DNA of 64,000 nucleotides from Stutzerimonas balearica DSM 6083 (GTDB taxonomy: Bacteria > Pseudomonadota > Gammaproteobacteria > Pseudomonadales > Pseudomonadaceae), in contig NZ_CP007511.1 in the NCBI RefSeq assembly GCF_000818015.1, positions 558,001 through 622,000 of the forward strand, written 5' to 3'. Shown piece by piece: positions 9,652-22,960 of this stretch (position 1 is the stretch's first letter; the number at the start of each line of letters is the position of its first letter). The position numbers and the translations under genes are program-made. The notes under the pieces are model-generated. The model had not been told where the DNA came from and did no database searches. It was given only the letters and a program-made list of their open reading frames with translations.

Positions 9652-10223
9652 TGGCAAGGATCAACCTACTTCCCTGGCGCGAACAGCTGCGCGAAGAGCG
9701 CAAGCAGCGCTTCCTGGTCAGTCTGGTCGGTGTGGTTCTGCTCGCCGCTGGCCTGTTATTCCTGGGTGACCGTTTGCTGCAGGGCGCCATCGAGAACCAG
9801 GTCGCACGCAACGATTTTGTCCGTCAGGAAATTGCCCTGCTCGATGCGCGCATCAAGGAAATCAAGGAGCTGAAGGAGCGACGCCAGCAGTTGCTCGAGC
9901 GGATGAAGATCATTCAGGACTTGCAGGGCAATCGTCCGATCATCGCGCGAGTCTTCGACCAGTTGGTGCGTACGCTACCGGACGGAGTCTACTTCACCAA
10001 TCTCAAGATGGCCGGAAAGACCATCTCCATTGCGGGCGCGGCCGAGTCGAACAATCGCGTTTCGAACCTGATGCGCAACCTGGATGGGTCTGAGTGGCTC
10101 GATGCGCCGAATCTCATCGAGGTTAAAGCGGTGACGGCGGGGGCGATCGATCAGGAAAACGTATTTCAGCTGACCGTGCAGCAAACGCAACCGGTTGCTG
10201 CAAAGGAAGGAGCCAAGCCATGA
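9651..10223 (+). CDS. pilN: Type IV pilus assembly protein PilN
   Basis: Bitopic inner-membrane protein of the alignment subcomplex; the MARINLLPWR N-terminus is the known PilM-docking peptide. 190 residues, one transmembrane helix around 22-42 (FLVSLVGVVLLAAGLLFLG), then a coiled coil (KEIKELKERRQQLLERMK) and a periplasmic ferredoxin-like domain that pairs with PilO. The start overlaps the pilM stop, and the end overlaps pilO by four bases, so translation is probably coupled. Confidence 0.95.
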
Positions 10224-10843
10224 GTCTGGCTGAAACCATCGAAAGCCTGAAGAAGGTGGATCTGTCCGAGCTGGACGTGAACAACCTGGGTTCCTGGCCG
10301 GGGCCGATCAAGGTCATTGCGGCGGTCTTGCTGCTGGTTGGTCTGCTGGTCGGCGGCTACTACTTCCATCTGAGCGATCTCAACGTCGAGCTCGAGCAGC
10401 AGCGAGCTCAAGAGGAAAGCCTCAAGCAGCAGTTTTCCACCAAGGCATTCCAGGCGGCCAACCTCGAAGCCTATAAAGCGCAAATGGCGGAAATGGAGAC
10501 GTCGTTCGGCGCCTTGTTGCGTCAACTGCCGAGCGATACCGAAGTGCCCGGGCTGCTGGAGGACATCACTCGCACCGGTTTGGGCAGCGGCCTCGAGTTC
10601 GAAGAGATCAAGCTGCAGCCGGAAGTGGCGCAGCAGTTCTACATCGAGCTTCCCATCCAAATATCCGTAGTGGGCGGCTATCACGATCTCGCAACATTCG
10701 TCAGCGGCGTTGCCAGTCTGCCCCGTATCGTCACCCTCCATGACTTCGATATCAGTCCGGTGAAGGACGCCGGTTCATCGAAACTGCGCATGAAGATTCT
10801 CGCCAAGACTTATCGCTATAACGAGAAGGGGCTGCAGAAATGA
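10220..10843 (+). CDS. pilO: Type IV pilus assembly protein PilO
   Basis: Partner of PilN in the periplasm; the heterodimer links PilM to PilP and PilQ. 207 residues, one membrane helix near 34-52 (KVIAAVLLLVGLLVGGYYF), a coiled coil around 55-90 (LNVELEQQRAQEESLKQQF) and a ferredoxin-like C-terminal domain. ATGA overlaps on both sides with pilN and pilP. Confidence 0.95.
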   Translation: MSLAETIESLKKVDLSELDVNNLGSWPGPIKVIAAVLLLVGLLVGGYYFHLSDLNVELEQQRAQEESLKQQFSTKAFQAANLEAYKAQMAEMETSFGALLRQLPSDTEVPGLLEDITRTGLGSGLEFEEIKLQPEVAQQFYIELPIQISVVGGYHDLATFVSGVASLPRIVTLHDFDISPVKDAGSSKLRMKILAKTYRYNEKGLQK

Positions 10844-11367
10844 GAAAGTCCCGAGTTTGGTTTTCTGCTCTGCTCGTGCTGGCGTTGACTGGCTGCAGCG
10901 GTGGCAACGATTTCACCGACCTCCAGCAGTACCTCGATGAGGTCAGGGCCAGGCCCAAGGGCTCCATCGAGCCACTGCCGCCATTCGTTCCTTATGAGGC
11001 CTTTACCTACAGCGCTTCGGCCATGCGACACCCATTTCAGCCGCCGATCAAGGTCGACTTGGCGCAGCGGCAGAAGGGTACGAAGAACATTCATCCGGAC
11101 GAGACCCGGGTGCGTCAGTTCCTCGAAGGTTTCAATATCGAAAACTTCGTCATGGTCGGCACGCTGAGCAATCGCGACGGGCGCTACGCGCTGGTTCTCG
11201 GTGGCGGTGGTGTGCATCGGGTAAAGGTTGGTGACTACCTCGGACGCAACCACGGACGCATCGTCGAGATCAGCGAGGCGAGTGTCGACGTGGTGGAAAT
11301 CGTGCCAGACGGCGATGGTGGGTGGCTGGAACGCCCGCGCAGCTTGAACCTGAAAGAGCGCACCTGA
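10840..11367 (+). CDS. pilP: Type IV pilus lipoprotein PilP
   Basis: Lipoprotein that bridges PilN/PilO to the outer-membrane secretin PilQ. 175 residues. The signal peptide ends in lipobox LTGC with the lipidated cysteine at residue 19. The first third is proline-rich and unstructured (EPLPPFVPYEAFTY), and the C-terminal HR domain is visible as GTLSNRDGRYALV through VKVGDYLGRNHGRI. Starts inside the pilO stop. Confidence 0.95.
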   Translation: MRKSRVWFSALLVLALTGCSGGNDFTDLQQYLDEVRARPKGSIEPLPPFVPYEAFTYSASAMRHPFQPPIKVDLAQRQKGTKNIHPDETRVRQFLEGFNIENFVMVGTLSNRDGRYALVLGGGGVHRVKVGDYLGRNHGRIVEISEASVDVVEIVPDGDGGWLERPRSLNLKERT

Positions 11368-11422
11368 GCGAGGGCACCAGACAATGGAAAACCTAGATTG
11401 GTCTGCACAACGGAAGCAATTT

Positions 11423-13504
11423 ATGAATAGCACCCTCTCTCGTGTGGGCGTCGCCATGCTGGCGCTGCTTGCCTCGCCTGCGCTGTTGGCAGCGAATTTG
11501 AACAAGCTTGATGTGGCATCGCTGCCGGGAGATCGGGTCGAGCTCAAGCTGGCCTTCGATGAGCCGGTCAGCAAGCCGCGCGGCTATACGCTAGAGCAGC
11601 CGGCCCGCATTGCGCTGGACCTGCCAGGCGTTTCGAACAAGCTTGGTGTGAAGAATCGGGAGCTGGGCCTTGGCAACGCGCGTAGCGTAACGGTGGTCGA
11701 AGCGCAGGGGCGTACCCGCCTGATTGTTAATCTTGCGTCGCTCGTGCCCTACGCCACTCGAGTCGAAGGTAACGAGCTGTTCATTGTTCTCGGCGAGAAC
11801 GAGGGGGCGGCTGCCCCAATTGCGTCCGCGGCTGCGTCCCCGGTAGCGAGCCGGCCTGCGCCGGTCGCCGCCAAGATGGTCGGCAAAGCCATCAGTAATA
11901 TCGATTTCCGACGAGGCGAAGACGGAGCAGGCAATGTCGTGATCACCCTGTCCGACGCATCGGTCGGCTCGACCATCGAGGAGCAGGGCGGAAAGATCAA
12001 TGTGAAGTTCGACAAGGCACAGCTGCCGGAAGCGCTACGTGTCCGCCTGGATGTGCAGGACTTTGCCACGCCGGTGCGCTTCGTGGATGCCACCAGCTCA
12101 TCCGGCGGCGCCAGTGTGGCGATCGAGCCGAGCGGCCGATATGACTATCTCGCATACCAGACGGACAACCAGCTGACCATTAGCGTAAAGCCGCTGAGTG
12201 AAGACGAGGCCGAGAAGCGCAAGTCTGAGCGCTTTGCGTACAGCGGGGAAAAGCTGTCGCTGAACTTCCAGGATATCGATGTGCGCTCGGTGCTGCAGCT
12301 GATTGCCGACTTCACCGATCTGAACCTGGTGGCCAGTGACACCGTGCAGGGCAACATTACCCTGCGTCTGCAGAATGTGCCGTGGGATCAGGCGCTTGAC
12401 CTGGTGCTCAAGACGAAGGGATTGGATAAGCGCCAGGTAGGTAATGTGCTGCTTGTGGCGCCTGCGGACGAGATCGCGGCCCGTGAGCGGCAGGAGCTCG
12501 AGTCGCAGCGGCAAATCGCCGAGCTGGCGCCGCTGCGGCGCGAGCTGATTCAGGTCAACTATGCCAAGGCTGCCGACATTGCGCGTCTGTTCCAGTCGGT
12601 CACCGAGAATGGCAGCGGGGCAACCGAGGAGCGCGGCTCCATCGCCGTCGATGACCGCACCAACAGCATCATCGCCTACCAGACCCAGGAGCGGCTGGAC
12701 GAACTGCGCCGCATCGTCATGCAGCTGGATATCCCGGTTCGCCAGGTGATGATCGAGGCGCGCATCGTCGAGGCGAACGTCGATTACGACAAGAGTCTTG
12801 GGGTGCGCTGGGGCGGAACGCAAATATTTGCCAACGGTCGCGGCGCGGTCTACGGCAATGACGATTTGGGAGATGAAGGTGGAGATTCCGGTGAGGATTC
12901 CAATGGCAACTTCCCCTTTGTCGATCTTGGTGTGGCGAATCGAACAGCAGGAATTGGTATTGGCTACGTCACTGACAATCTGATTCTCGATCTGGAACTG
13001 TCGGCGATGGAGAAAACCGGAAATGGCGAGGTTGTTTCGCAGCCGAAGGTCGTTACGTCGGACAAGGAAACAGCCAAGATCCTGAAGGGCTCCGAAATTC
13101 CCTACCAAGAAGCCAGCTCCAGCGGTGCGACCAGCACCTCTTTCAAGGAAGCGGCGCTGTCGTTGGAGGTGACCCCTCAGATCACGCCTGACAACCGCAT
13201 CATTATGGAGGTCAAGGTCACGAAAGACGCGCCAGACTTCCAGAACGTGCTCAACGGCGTGCCGCCAATCAATAAGAACGAGGTCAACGCCAAAGTGCTG
13301 GTCAACGACGGCGAGACGATTGTGATCGGTGGTGTCTTCTCGAATACGCAGAGCAAGTCGGTCGACAAGGTACCGTTCCTGGGGGACTTGCCTTACCTCG
13401 GTCGCCTGTTCCGTCGTGACACTGTAACCAACGAAAAATCGGAACTGCTGATCTTCCTGACTCCGCGTATCATGAGTAACCAAGCGATAGCTGTGAGTCA
13501 TTGA
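11423..13504 (+). CDS. pilQ: Type IV pilus secretin PilQ
   Basis: Outer-membrane pore for the pilus fibre. 693 residues from [12 protein letters not shown], chosen because the signal peptide ([10 protein letters not shown]) follows at the usual distance; an in-frame ATG at 11384 would add 13 residues. Seen in order: two AMIN peptidoglycan-binding domains ([12 protein letters not shown] and [15 protein letters not shown] regions), the N0/STN domain ([19 protein letters not shown]), N1 with [19 protein letters not shown], and the secretin barrel ending [15 protein letters not shown] and [12 protein letters not shown]. Last pil gene; aroK starts five bases later. Confidence 0.95.
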   Translation: MNSTLSRVGVAMLALLASPALLAANLNKLDVASLPGDRVELKLAFDEPVSKPRGYTLEQPARIALDLPGVSNKLGVKNRELGLGNARSVTVVEAQGRTRLIVNLASLVPYATRVEGNELFIVLGENEGAAAPIASAAASPVASRPAPVAAKMVGKAISNIDFRRGEDGAGNVVITLSDASVGSTIEEQGGKINVKFDKAQLPEALRVRLDVQDFATPVRFVDATSSSGGASVAIEPSGRYDYLAYQTDNQLTISVKPLSEDEAEKRKSERFAYSGEKLSLNFQDIDVRSVLQLIADFTDLNLVASDTVQGNITLRLQNVPWDQALDLVLKTKGLDKRQVGNVLLVAPADEIAARERQELESQRQIAELAPLRRELIQVNYAKAADIARLFQSVTENGSGATEERGSIAVDDRTNSIIAYQTQERLDELRRIVMQLDIPVRQVMIEARIVEANVDYDKSLGVRWGGTQIFANGRGAVYGNDDLGDEGGDSGEDSNGNFPFVDLGVANRTAGIGIGYVTDNLILDLELSAMEKTGNGEVVSQPKVVTSDKETAKILKGSEIPYQEASSSGATSTSFKEAALSLEVTPQITPDNRIIMEVKVTKDAPDFQNVLNGVPPINKNEVNAKVLVNDGETIVIGGVFSNTQSKSVDKVPFLGDLPYLGRLFRRDTVTNEKSELLIFLTPRIMSNQAIAVSH

Positions 13505-13508
13505 TGCG

Positions 13509-14054
13509 GTGACCAATACCATTCTCGTAGGCCCGATGGGGGCAGGCAAAAGCACCATCGGGCGCCTGTTGGCAAAAGAGCTGCACGTACCCTTCAAGGA
13601 TTCGGACAAGGAGATCGAGCAGCGCACGGGGGCTAGTATTCCACTGATTTTCGATGTGGAGGGCGAGCAAGGCTTCCGTGATCGCGAGCAGGCCGTCATC
13701 GCCGAGCTATGCCAGCTTGGCGGAATGGTGTTGGCGACTGGCGGTGGTGCCGTCATGCGAGAACAGAATCGGCAGGCGCTGCGTGCGGGCGGAAGGGTGG
13801 TCTATCTGTGTACATCAGTGGACCAACAGCTCGAGCGGACTGCCCGGGACCGCAATCGCCCCTTGTTGCAGACCTTGGATCCGCGCAAGACGCTGACCGA
13901 GCTGATGTCTTTGCGCGATCCCTTATATCGCTCCGTGGCCGACATCATCATCGAGACGGATGACCGTCCGCCGCGCGCGGTGGTCGGTGAGATTCTGCGC
14001 CGGCTTGAGGGGCTGCCGTCTCGTGATGGGCGGGAGCAATCTGCGCTATCCTAG
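13509..14054 (+). CDS. aroK: Shikimate kinase
   Basis: Phosphorylates shikimate at the 3-hydroxyl in aromatic amino acid synthesis. 181 residues from a GTG start; an ATG five bases earlier hits a stop after two codons. Walker [10 protein letters not shown] at residues 8-16, the DSDKEIE substrate/Mg site, GGGAVM and RDRNRPLL lid region are present. Directly follows pilQ and precedes aroB, the conserved Pseudomonas order. Confidence 0.95.
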   Translation: MTNTILVGPMGAGKSTIGRLLAKELHVPFKDSDKEIEQRTGASIPLIFDVEGEQGFRDREQAVIAELCQLGGMVLATGGGAVMREQNRQALRAGGRVVYLCTSVDQQLERTARDRNRPLLQTLDPRKTLTELMSLRDPLYRSVADIIIETDDRPPRAVVGEILRRLEGLPSRDGREQSALS

Positions 14055-14078
14055 CGCCCTTTATCCAGCGGGGGCGTC

Positions 14079-15182
14079 ATGCAGACTCTGAAGGTCGATC
14101 TCGGCGAGCGTAGCTATCCCATTTATATCGGCGAAGGGCTGCTGTCGCGCAGCGAGCTTTTCGCAGGGCTTATTCGAGGTCGTCAGGTCGCTGTGGTGAC
14201 CAACGAGACGGTCGCGCCACTGTATCTTGAGCGCCTGTTGGCCAGCCTTGGGGGTTACACCGTCACGCCGATCGTTCTTCCAGACGGCGAGGCGTTCAAG
14301 AATTGGCAGACGCTACAGCTGATTTTCGACGGCCTACTCCAGGCCCGGCACGACCGGCGTACCACCATCATCGCCCTGGGCGGTGGCGTGGTCGGCGACA
14401 TGGCTGGCTTCGCAGCGGCGTGTTATCAGCGCGGTGTCGACTTCATACAGGTGCCTACCACCTTGCTCTCACAGGTCGATTCGTCGGTTGGTGGCAAGAC
14501 GGGCATCAATCACCCGCTTGGCAAGAACATGATCGGTGCCTTCTACCAGCCGCTCGGCGTGATCATCGATTCCTCGACCTTGACCACTCTGCCGGCCCGC
14601 GAGCTGTCGGCGGGCTTGGCCGAGGTCATCAAGTACGGCCTGATCTGCGATGCACCGTTTCTCGAGTGGCTGGAAAGCAACATCGATAAGCTGCTGGCGC
14701 TCGACATGGCGTCTTTGAACGAGGCGATTCACCGCTCGTGCGCTGCCAAGGCGCGGGTCGTCGGTGCAGACGAGCGCGAAGAAGGTATTCGAGCGATCCT
14801 CAATCTTGGGCATACCTTCGGCCATGCAATCGAAACGCATCAGGGCTACGGGACCTGGTTGCACGGCGAGGCGGTGGGCGCTGGAACGGCCATGGCGTTG
14901 GAGATGTCCCGACGCCTGGGCTGGATTGATGGCGGGGCGCGTGATCGTGCGATGCGCCTGCTTCAGGCAGCGGGGCTTCCGGTGGAGCCACCCGCCGACA
15001 TGCGGGCGGAAGACTTCCTGACGCATATGGCGGTCGACAAGAAAGTCCAGAACGGCCAGCTTCGTCTGGTTCTGCTCAAGTCGTTGGGGCAGGCCGTGGT
15101 GACCGCTGATTTCTCTCGCGATGTACTGAACGAAACCCTTGTTGCCGACTACCGTTCGATTGCGCAAGAGCTTGGAGCATGA
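14079..15182 (+). CDS. aroB: 3-Dehydroquinate synthase
   Basis: Converts DAHP to 3-dehydroquinate, with NAD+ and a divalent metal. 367 residues, normal for the family. Seen: the NAD loop [16 protein letters not shown], substrate/metal segments [19 protein letters not shown] and [12 protein letters not shown] with the metal histidines. Overlaps the SPOR gene start by four bases. Confidence 0.96.
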   Translation: MQTLKVDLGERSYPIYIGEGLLSRSELFAGLIRGRQVAVVTNETVAPLYLERLLASLGGYTVTPIVLPDGEAFKNWQTLQLIFDGLLQARHDRRTTIIALGGGVVGDMAGFAAACYQRGVDFIQVPTTLLSQVDSSVGGKTGINHPLGKNMIGAFYQPLGVIIDSSTLTTLPARELSAGLAEVIKYGLICDAPFLEWLESNIDKLLALDMASLNEAIHRSCAAKARVVGADEREEGIRAILNLGHTFGHAIETHQGYGTWLHGEAVGAGTAMALEMSRRLGWIDGGARDRAMRLLQAAGLPVEPPADMRAEDFLTHMAVDKKVQNGQLRLVLLKSLGQAVVTADFSRDVLNETLVADYRSIAQELGA

Positions 15183-16717
15183 ACATGACTGGTCTGGCTG
15201 CTGACGACGCCTTTCTCGCCCATTACGGGTTTTCCCACGATCCTTTCGCTGCGCGGGTGCCTGGATTCAAGTTTTTTCCGGCGCAGCGCAAGCCGGTGCT
15301 TGGGCAGTTGCATCACCTGGCTCGCTATAGCCAGCTAGTGCTTGTTGTGACCGGGCCTGAGGGGAGCGGCAAGACGCTGCTTCGCCAGGCGCTCGTCGCC
15401 AGCAGCAACAAGCAGTCGGTACAAAGCGTGGTGATCACTCCTTCTGGGTCGCTGGATGCCAGTGCGCTGCTTCAGCAGATTGCTCAGGCCGTGAGCGCCC
15501 CGGTTGCCGACTTCGAGGCGATCATGGCGCAAATTGTCCAGCTCGCCATTACCGGGCAAGAAGTTTATCTGCTGGTCGATGATGCAGACCGTCTCACAGG
15601 GGCGGCGATCGAGACCCTCATGCGGCTCGCCAACGGCAACGCCGAAGCAAGGCCGCACGTGTTTCTCTTCGGGCTAGATGCTTTGGTCTCCCGTCTTGAG
15701 GCGCTGAGCGGGGGAACGGCACAGGAGTCGTACCACGTCATTGCATTGCAGCCCTATGAAGAGGACGAGACCCGAGAGTACCTGGCAACTCGATTGGAAG
15801 GCGCCGGTAGCGATCTGGACTGCTTCACCCGCGAGCAGGTCGTGCGGATCCATGAGGAGTCGGGTGGCTGGCCTGGCGCGATAAACGAAGTTGCGCGAGA
15901 GGAGTTGGTCGAAAGCATGCAGCAATCGGCGGCTTCCCGTGGACGAAAGCGAAACTGGGGCTTGCCGTTGCCTGGTAAGCACCTGTTTGCCGCCCTTGGT
16001 GTCGTGCTGGTGGTCGTGGTGGCGCTGGTGCTCAGGGGGGGTGAGGAGGGGCCAGTCGAACTCGCAGGTAATGCAGGTCTCGATGCTCAGGGCGAAACCG
16101 GCTCCTCCGGGGCTGCCATAGAGTTCAACGGTGCCGAGAAGCCGCTGCCGTTACCGCTTGGCAGCGAGGCGCAGCCGGTCATTCGCGAGCCGCTCGCCGC
16201 TGCGGCCGGTGCGCCGGAGGACGACGGCGACAATGCGATCGCTGCGCCGGGGGCGCTGCCGGCAGATGTTGCTGCTTCGGGCTCTTCGCCGGCAAGCTCA
16301 ACGCCAACGCCAACGCCAACGCCAACGCCAACGCCAACGCCAGCGCCGCAAGCCTCTCCCGCGCCAACAGTGGCTGTAGCGCCGCGACCGGTTGCCGCAC
16401 CGTCACGCGATTCGACCGTTTCGTCTGCCGCACAGTCGTGGTATTCGCAGCAGCCGGGGAGTCGCTATCTAGTTCAGGTCGTTGGGACTCGTGCCGAGAA
16501 GAATGCGAAAGCACTGGTGCAGGAATACGGAGGCGAGTTCCGATACTTCGTCAAGAATCACCAAGGCAAGCCGTTCTACGTGGTTACCTACGGCAGTTTT
16601 GCTTCGCGTGCGCAGGCCGTTGATGCCGTGAAGAAATTGCCGGCCAAGCTTCAGGCGGGCAAGCCCTGGGTGCGTAGTTTTTCGAGTGTGCAGGGCGAAA
16701 TTCGCTCTGCGCAGTAA
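15179..16717 (+). CDS. AAA ATPase with C-terminal SPOR domain (ExeA/DamX-like)
   Basis: 512 residues. The N-terminal 270 residues are an ExeA-type AAA ATPase: Walker [12 protein letters not shown] near 58-68, Walker [12 protein letters not shown] near 128. One membrane helix follows around 265-285 ([18 protein letters not shown]). The periplasmic part is a proline/alanine-rich linker with seven TP dipeptides, then a SPOR domain at about 425-505 ([31 protein letters not shown]) that binds denuded glycan at division sites. The position after aroKB matches the DamX locus of enterobacteria, so a cell-division role is likely. The start could also be the second ATG at 15185. Confidence 0.88.
   Translation: MNMTGLAADDAFLAHYGFSHDPFAARVPGFKFFPAQRKPVLGQLHHLARYSQLVLVVTGPEGSGKTLLRQALVASSNKQSVQSVVITPSGSLDASALLQQIAQAVSAPVADFEAIMAQIVQLAITGQEVYLLVDDADRLTGAAIETLMRLANGNAEARPHVFLFGLDALVSRLEALSGGTAQESYHVIALQPYEEDETREYLATRLEGAGSDLDCFTREQVVRIHEESGGWPGAINEVAREELVESMQQSAASRGRKRNWGLPLPGKHLFAALGVVLVVVVALVLRGGEEGPVELAGNAGLDAQGETGSSGAAIEFNGAEKPLPLPLGSEAQPVIREPLAAAAGAPEDDGDNAIAAPGALPADVAASGSSPASSTPTPTPTPTPTPTPAPQASPAPTVAVAPRPVAAPSRDSTVSSAAQSWYSQQPGSRYLVQVVGTRAEKNAKALVQEYGGEFRYFVKNHQGKPFYVVTYGSFASRAQAVDAVKKLPAKLQAGKPWVRSFSSVQGEIRSAQ
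16301..16342 (+). repeat. Seven perfect ACGCCA hexamers coding (Thr-Pro)7
   Basis: Uninterrupted in-frame hexanucleotide microsatellite in the linker of the SPOR-domain ATPase gene. Unit loss or gain keeps frame and changes linker length by two residues. Confidence 0.95.
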
Positions 16718-16723
16718 AAAATT

Positions 16724-16772
16724 GCCCCAAAAAAGTGCGCGATGCACCGTTTTGGGGCTTGCAAATTTTTGT
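16724..16772 (+). terminator. Hairpin terminator after the SPOR gene
   Basis: GCCCCAAAA (16724-16732) pairs with TTTTGGGGC (16750-16758), with an inner GTGC/GCAC pairing. A T-rich run follows at 16766-16772. It separates the aro/SPOR unit from gltB. Confidence 0.6.
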
Positions 16773-16891
16773 TTGTGTCGCTCTAGCAGCCTTTGTAAAC
16801 TGCTCCCCCTTTTGCCCGCGTGTATGACGGGGCTTTTCAGCGCTCCGTCAGTAAGGGGTTGATTTACAACGTATTAGCTGGTGGAGCGCCT

Positions 16892-19800
16892 ATGAGAGCA
16901 GGTCTGTTTCGTCCTGAAGAATTCAAGGATAACTGCGGCTTCGGCCTGATTGCCCACATGCAGGGCGAGGCAAGCCATCACCTGCTAAAAACCGCCATCG
17001 AATCGTTGACCTGCATGACCCATCGGGGCGGGATCAATGCCGACGGCAAGACCGGCGACGGCTGCGGTCTGTTGATGCAGAAGCCCGATGCCTTCCTGCG
17101 CGCGATCGCCAGGGAGCGCTTCGATGTCGAAATGCCCGAGCAGTACGCTGTCGGCATGGTCTTTCTCAGTCAGGACGCAGCGAAAGCTGACAGCGCACGC
17201 GGGCGACTGAGTGAGGAGCTGGTCGCTCAAGGGCTCGACGTTGTCGGCTGGCGCGAAGTTCCGGTCGACACCAGCGTGCTTGGTCGGCTGGCCCTCGAGC
17301 GCCTGCCGCGTATCGAGCAGGTATTCGTCGCAGCGCCGGAGCTCTCCGATCGCGAGTTCGCCATCAAGCTGTTCTTCGCGCGCCGCCGCGCCGAAGTGGC
17401 CTTGGTCGCCGACAAAGAATTCTACGTCTGCAGCCTTTCGGCCAAGGACATCATCTACAAAGGCCTGATGATGCCAGCCGATCTGGCTAGCTTCTATCCC
17501 GACCTTGGCGATGAGCGCCTGGCTACTGCCATCTGCGTGTTCCACCAGCGCTTCTCCACCAATACCATGCCGCAGTGGCCGCTTGCTCAACCGTTCCGCT
17601 TCCTCGCGCACAACGGCGAGATCAACACCATCACCGGCAACCGCAACTGGGCTCAGGCTCGTCGCCTGAAGTTCGCCAACGAGCAGTTGCCCGACCTCGA
17701 GAGCCTGTCACCGCTGGTCAATCGCACCGGTTCCGACTCCTCGAGCATGGATAACATGCTTGAGCTGTTGGTCACCGGCGGAATGGATCTGTTCCGCGGC
17801 GTGCGCATGATTATTCCGCCGGCGTGGCAGAACGTCGAAACCATGGACGCCGATCTGCGCGCCTTCTACGAGTACAACTCCATGCATATGGAGCCGTGGG
17901 ATGGCCCGGCGGGCGTGGTGTTGACCGACGGCCGCTATGCGGTGTGTCTGCTCGATCGTAACGGTCTTCGTCCGGCTCGCTGGGTCACCACGAAGAACGG
18001 CTACATTACGCTCGCATCGGAAGTGGGCGTGTGGGACTACAAGCCCGAAGATGTCATCGCCAAGGGTCGGGTAGGCCCTGGGCAGATTCTCGCCGTGGAT
18101 ACCGAGACCGGCGAAGTGCTGCACACTGCCGACATCGATAATCGACTGAAATCGCGCCACCCTTACAAGAAGTGGCTGCGTGAAAATGCGCTGCGCATCC
18201 AGTCGACGCTCGACGATAACGATCATGGCTCGGCGTTCTACGACGCCGACCAGCTCAAGCAGTACATGAAAATGTTCCAGGTCACCTTCGAGGAGCGTGA
18301 CCAGGTGCTTCGCCCGTTGGCCGAGCAGGGCCAGGAAGCGGTCGGTTCGATGGGCGACGATACGCCCATGGCTGTGCTTTCGCGCCGGGTTCGCTCGCCT
18401 TACGACTACTTCCGTCAGCAGTTCGCGCAGGTCACCAATCCTCCGATCGATCCGCTGCGCGAAGCCATCGTGATGTCGCTCGAAACCTGTCTGGGAGCCG
18501 AGCGCAACGTCTTCGAGGAAACCGCTGACCACGCCAATCGCGCCATCCTGACGACTCCGGTGATTTCGCCTGCCAAGTGGCGGAGCATCATGGAGCTGGG
18601 TCGGCCGGGTTTCGAGCGCCACCTGATCGATCTCAACTACGACGAGAGCGTCGGCCTCGAGACCGCGGTGCGCAATATCGCCGACCAGGCCGAAGAGGCG
18701 GTGCGTGCCGGCAAGGTGCTGCTGGTGCTCAGCGACCGGCACATCGTGCCCGGAAAGCTGCCGGTGCACGCCTCGCTAGCCGTGGGTGCCGTGCACCACC
18801 GGCTGGTCGAGACCGGCCTGCGCTGTGACTGCAACATTCTGGTGGAAACCGCGACGGCGCGCGATCCGCATCACTTTGCCGTGCTCATCGGTTTCGGCGC
18901 GACCGCGGTCTACCCGTTCCTTGCCTACGAGGTGCTTGGCGACCTGATCCGTACCGGTGAGGTGCTGGGCGATCTCTACGAGGTGTTCAAGCATTACCGC
19001 AAAGGTATCTCCAAGGGGCTGCTGAAAATCATCTCGAAGATGGGCATCTCCACGATCGCATCCTATCGTGGTGCGCAGCTGTTCGAGGCAGTCGGCCTGG
19101 CCGAAGAGGTGGTCGATCTGAGCTTCCGCGGCGTGGCCAGCCGGATCAAGGGCGCGCGTTTCGTCGATCTCGAAGCCGAGCAGAAGGCGCTGGCGACCGA
19201 GGCCTGGAACGCTCGTCGGCCGATCCAGCAGGGTGGTCTGCTCAAGTTCGTCTATGGCGGCGAATATCACGCCTACAACCCCGATGTGGTCGGTGCGCTA
19301 CAGGCGGCGGTGCAGAGCGGCGACTATTCGCGCTTCAAGGAATACACCGCACTGGTCGACCAGCGGCCGGTATCGATGATCCGCGACCTGCTGAAGGTCA
19401 AGGAGGCGGCCCAGCCGCTGGCGCTCGAGGAAGTCGAGCCGCTGGAGCAGATCCTCAAGCGCTTCGACTCTGCCGGCATCTCCCTCGGAGCCCTTTCGCC
19501 AGAGGCGCATGAGGCGATCGCTGCGGCGATGAACCGGATCGGCGCGCATTCCAACTCCGGTGAGGGTGGGGAAGACCCGGCCCGCTACCGTACCGAGCGC
19601 AGCTCCAAGATCAAGCAGGTCGCTACCGGTCGCTTCGGCGTCACGCCGGAGTATCTGGTCAATGCCGAAGTGCTGCAGATCAAGGTTGCCCAGGGCGCCA
19701 AGCCCGGCGAAGGCGGCCAGTTGCCGGGCGGCAAGGTCAATGGCCTGATCGCACGCCTGCGTTATGCGGTGCCGGGCGTCACGCTGATCTCGCCGCCGCC

Positions 19801-21337
19801 GCATCACGATATCTATTCGATCGAAGACCTTGCGCAGCTGATCTATGACCTCAAGCAGGTCAACCCGCAGGCGCTTGTCTCGGTCAAGCTGGTTGCCGAG
19901 CCGGGCGTGGGCACCATCGCGGCCGGCGTGGCCAAGGCCTATGCCGATCTGATCACCATTTCCGGTTACGACGGCGGCACCGGCGCCTCGCCGCTGACAT
20001 CGATTCGTTACGCCGGCTCGCCATGGGAGCTGGGGCTCGCAGAGACCCATCAGACCCTGCGTGGCAACGATCTGCGCGGCAAGGTCCGGGTGCAGACCGA
20101 TGGCGGTCTGAAAACCGGCCTGGACGTGATCAAGGCGGCGATCCTCGGCGCCGAGAGCTTTGGCTTCGGTACGGCACCAATGATCGCACTGGGCTGCAAG
20201 TACCTGCGCATCTGCCACCTGAACAACTGTGCGACCGGCATCGCGACGCAGAACGAACAACTGCGCAAGGACCACTTCATCGGGACCGTCGACATGGTGG
20301 TGAACTTCTTCACCTTTGTTGCCGAGGAAACCCGCGAGTGGCTGGCTCGTCTCGGTGTGCGCAGTCTCGGTGAGCTGATCGGTCGTACCGATCTGCTCGA
20401 TGTGTTGCCTGGCGAGACCGACAAGCAGAAGGCACTCGACCTCTCGCCGCTGCTCGGCGGCAGCGAGCTGGCCGACAAGCCACAGACCTGCGAAGTCGAC
20501 CGCAACCCGCCATTCGACCAGGGCCTGCTGGCCGAGGAAATGGTGCGTCTGGCCAAGTCGGCCATCGAACAGAAGGCGGGCGGCGAGTACGAGCTGTCGA
20601 TTTGCAACTGTGATCGCTCGATCGGCGCCCGCGTGTCCGGCGAAATCGCACGCCTGCACGGCAACCAGGGCATGAAGGATGCGCCACTGACCTTCCGCTT
20701 CAAAGGTACCGCCGGACAGAGCTTCGGTGTATGGAACGCCGGCGGTCTGCATCTGTACCTCGAGGGCGATGCCAACGACTACGTGGGCAAGGGCATGACC
20801 GGAGGCAAGCTGGTGGTCACTCCGCCGCGCGAAGCCGGTTACGCCTCTCAGGAGTCGGCCATCATCGGCAACACCTGTCTGTATGGCGCAACCGGGGGCA
20901 AGCTGTTCGCGGCGGGCACCGCCGGTGAGCGCTTCGCGGTGCGCAACTCGGGGGCGCATGCCGTCGTCGAGGGCACTGGCGATCATTGCTGCGAGTACAT
21001 GACGGGCGGCTTCGTCTGTGTCCTGGGCAAGACGGGCTCCAACTTCGGCTCCGGCATGACAGGCGGCTTCGCCTATGTGCTGGACATGGACAACAGCTTC
21101 ATCGATCGGGTGAACAACGAGCTGGTGAACCTGCACCGCATTACCGGCGAGACGATGGAAGCGCACCGCAGCCATCTGCAGTCGGTACTGCGTGAGTATG
21201 TCAACGAGACGGGCAGCGCCTGGGGCGCTCAGATCCTGGAGAATCTCGACGATTACCTGCGCCGCTTCTGGCTGGTCAAGCCAAAGGCCGCGAATCTGGC
21301 GTCGCTGCTTTCCAGCACCCGAGCCAACCCGCAATAA
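16892..21337 (+). CDS. gltB: Glutamate synthase (NADPH), large alpha subunit
   Basis: Transfers the amide of glutamine to 2-oxoglutarate. 1481 residues from [15 protein letters not shown]; this start is preferred over the upstream ATG at 16820 because a GGAG ribosome site precedes it and only a short propeptide then precedes the catalytic Cys ([11 protein letters not shown], Cys15), which becomes the N-terminus of the class II amidotransferase. Later: the FMN-binding synthase domain ([28 protein letters not shown]), the 3Fe-4S cysteines in [12 protein letters not shown], and the C-terminal beta-helix rich in glycine. Pairs with gltD 89 bases downstream. Confidence 0.97.
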   Translation: MRAGLFRPEEFKDNCGFGLIAHMQGEASHHLLKTAIESLTCMTHRGGINADGKTGDGCGLLMQKPDAFLRAIARERFDVEMPEQYAVGMVFLSQDAAKADSARGRLSEELVAQGLDVVGWREVPVDTSVLGRLALERLPRIEQVFVAAPELSDREFAIKLFFARRRAEVALVADKEFYVCSLSAKDIIYKGLMMPADLASFYPDLGDERLATAICVFHQRFSTNTMPQWPLAQPFRFLAHNGEINTITGNRNWAQARRLKFANEQLPDLESLSPLVNRTGSDSSSMDNMLELLVTGGMDLFRGVRMIIPPAWQNVETMDADLRAFYEYNSMHMEPWDGPAGVVLTDGRYAVCLLDRNGLRPARWVTTKNGYITLASEVGVWDYKPEDVIAKGRVGPGQILAVDTETGEVLHTADIDNRLKSRHPYKKWLRENALRIQSTLDDNDHGSAFYDADQLKQYMKMFQVTFEERDQVLRPLAEQGQEAVGSMGDDTPMAVLSRRVRSPYDYFRQQFAQVTNPPIDPLREAIVMSLETCLGAERNVFEETADHANRAILTTPVISPAKWRSIMELGRPGFERHLIDLNYDESVGLETAVRNIADQAEEAVRAGKVLLVLSDRHIVPGKLPVHASLAVGAVHHRLVETGLRCDCNILVETATARDPHHFAVLIGFGATAVYPFLAYEVLGDLIRTGEVLGDLYEVFKHYRKGISKGLLKIISKMGISTIASYRGAQLFEAVGLAEEVVDLSFRGVASRIKGARFVDLEAEQKALATEAWNARRPIQQGGLLKFVYGGEYHAYNPDVVGALQAAVQSGDYSRFKEYTALVDQRPVSMIRDLLKVKEAAQPLALEEVEPLEQILKRFDSAGISLGALSPEAHEAIAAAMNRIGAHSNSGEGGEDPARYRTERSSKIKQVATGRFGVTPEYLVNAEVLQIKVAQGAKPGEGGQLPGGKVNGLIARLRYAVPGVTLISPPPHHDIYSIEDLAQLIYDLKQVNPQALVSVKLVAEPGVGTIAAGVAKAYADLITISGYDGGTGASPLTSIRYAGSPWELGLAETHQTLRGNDLRGKVRVQTDGGLKTGLDVIKAAILGAESFGFGTAPMIALGCKYLRICHLNNCATGIATQNEQLRKDHFIGTVDMVVNFFTFVAEETREWLARLGVRSLGELIGRTDLLDVLPGETDKQKALDLSPLLGGSELADKPQTCEVDRNPPFDQGLLAEEMVRLAKSAIEQKAGGEYELSICNCDRSIGARVSGEIARLHGNQGMKDAPLTFRFKGTAGQSFGVWNAGGLHLYLEGDANDYVGKGMTGGKLVVTPPREAGYASQESAIIGNTCLYGATGGKLFAAGTAGERFAVRNSGAHAVVEGTGDHCCEYMTGGFVCVLGKTGSNFGSGMTGGFAYVLDMDNSFIDRVNNELVNLHRITGETMEAHRSHLQSVLREYVNETGSAWGAQILENLDDYLRRFWLVKPKAANLASLLSSTRANPQ

Positions 21338-21411
21338 GAATTTGAGCGTAGTGCTGCATGCCAGTGACGCCTGGCCCGCCTCTGCGGGCCAGGCGCGCCG
21401 GCTCAAGCTAG

Positions 21412-22845
<1,434 letters not shown>

Positions 22846-22884
22846 ACCTCAGCGCATCGGCCTGACCTGAATCAAGCCGATTGA

Positions 22885-22911
22885 AAGGGCACGGCGTTCG
22901 CCGTGCCTTTT
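22885..22911 (+). terminator. Intrinsic terminator of gltBD
   Basis: GGCACGGC (22888-22895) pairs with GCCGTGCC (22900-22907), followed by TTTT. Confidence 0.85.
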
Positions 22912-22960
22912 GCTATCCGCTTTGCGACAATGCACGGCAATTTTTCGCGGGAACCCCTAC

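Noticed and set aside
16299..16350. ACGCCA repeats considered as a CRISPR-like or minisatellite array
   Set aside because: The unit is a hexamer without spacers and lies in frame within a protein linker.
19298..21406. 702-codon open frame antisense to gltB
   Set aside because: Complement of conserved glutamate synthase; no motif of its own.
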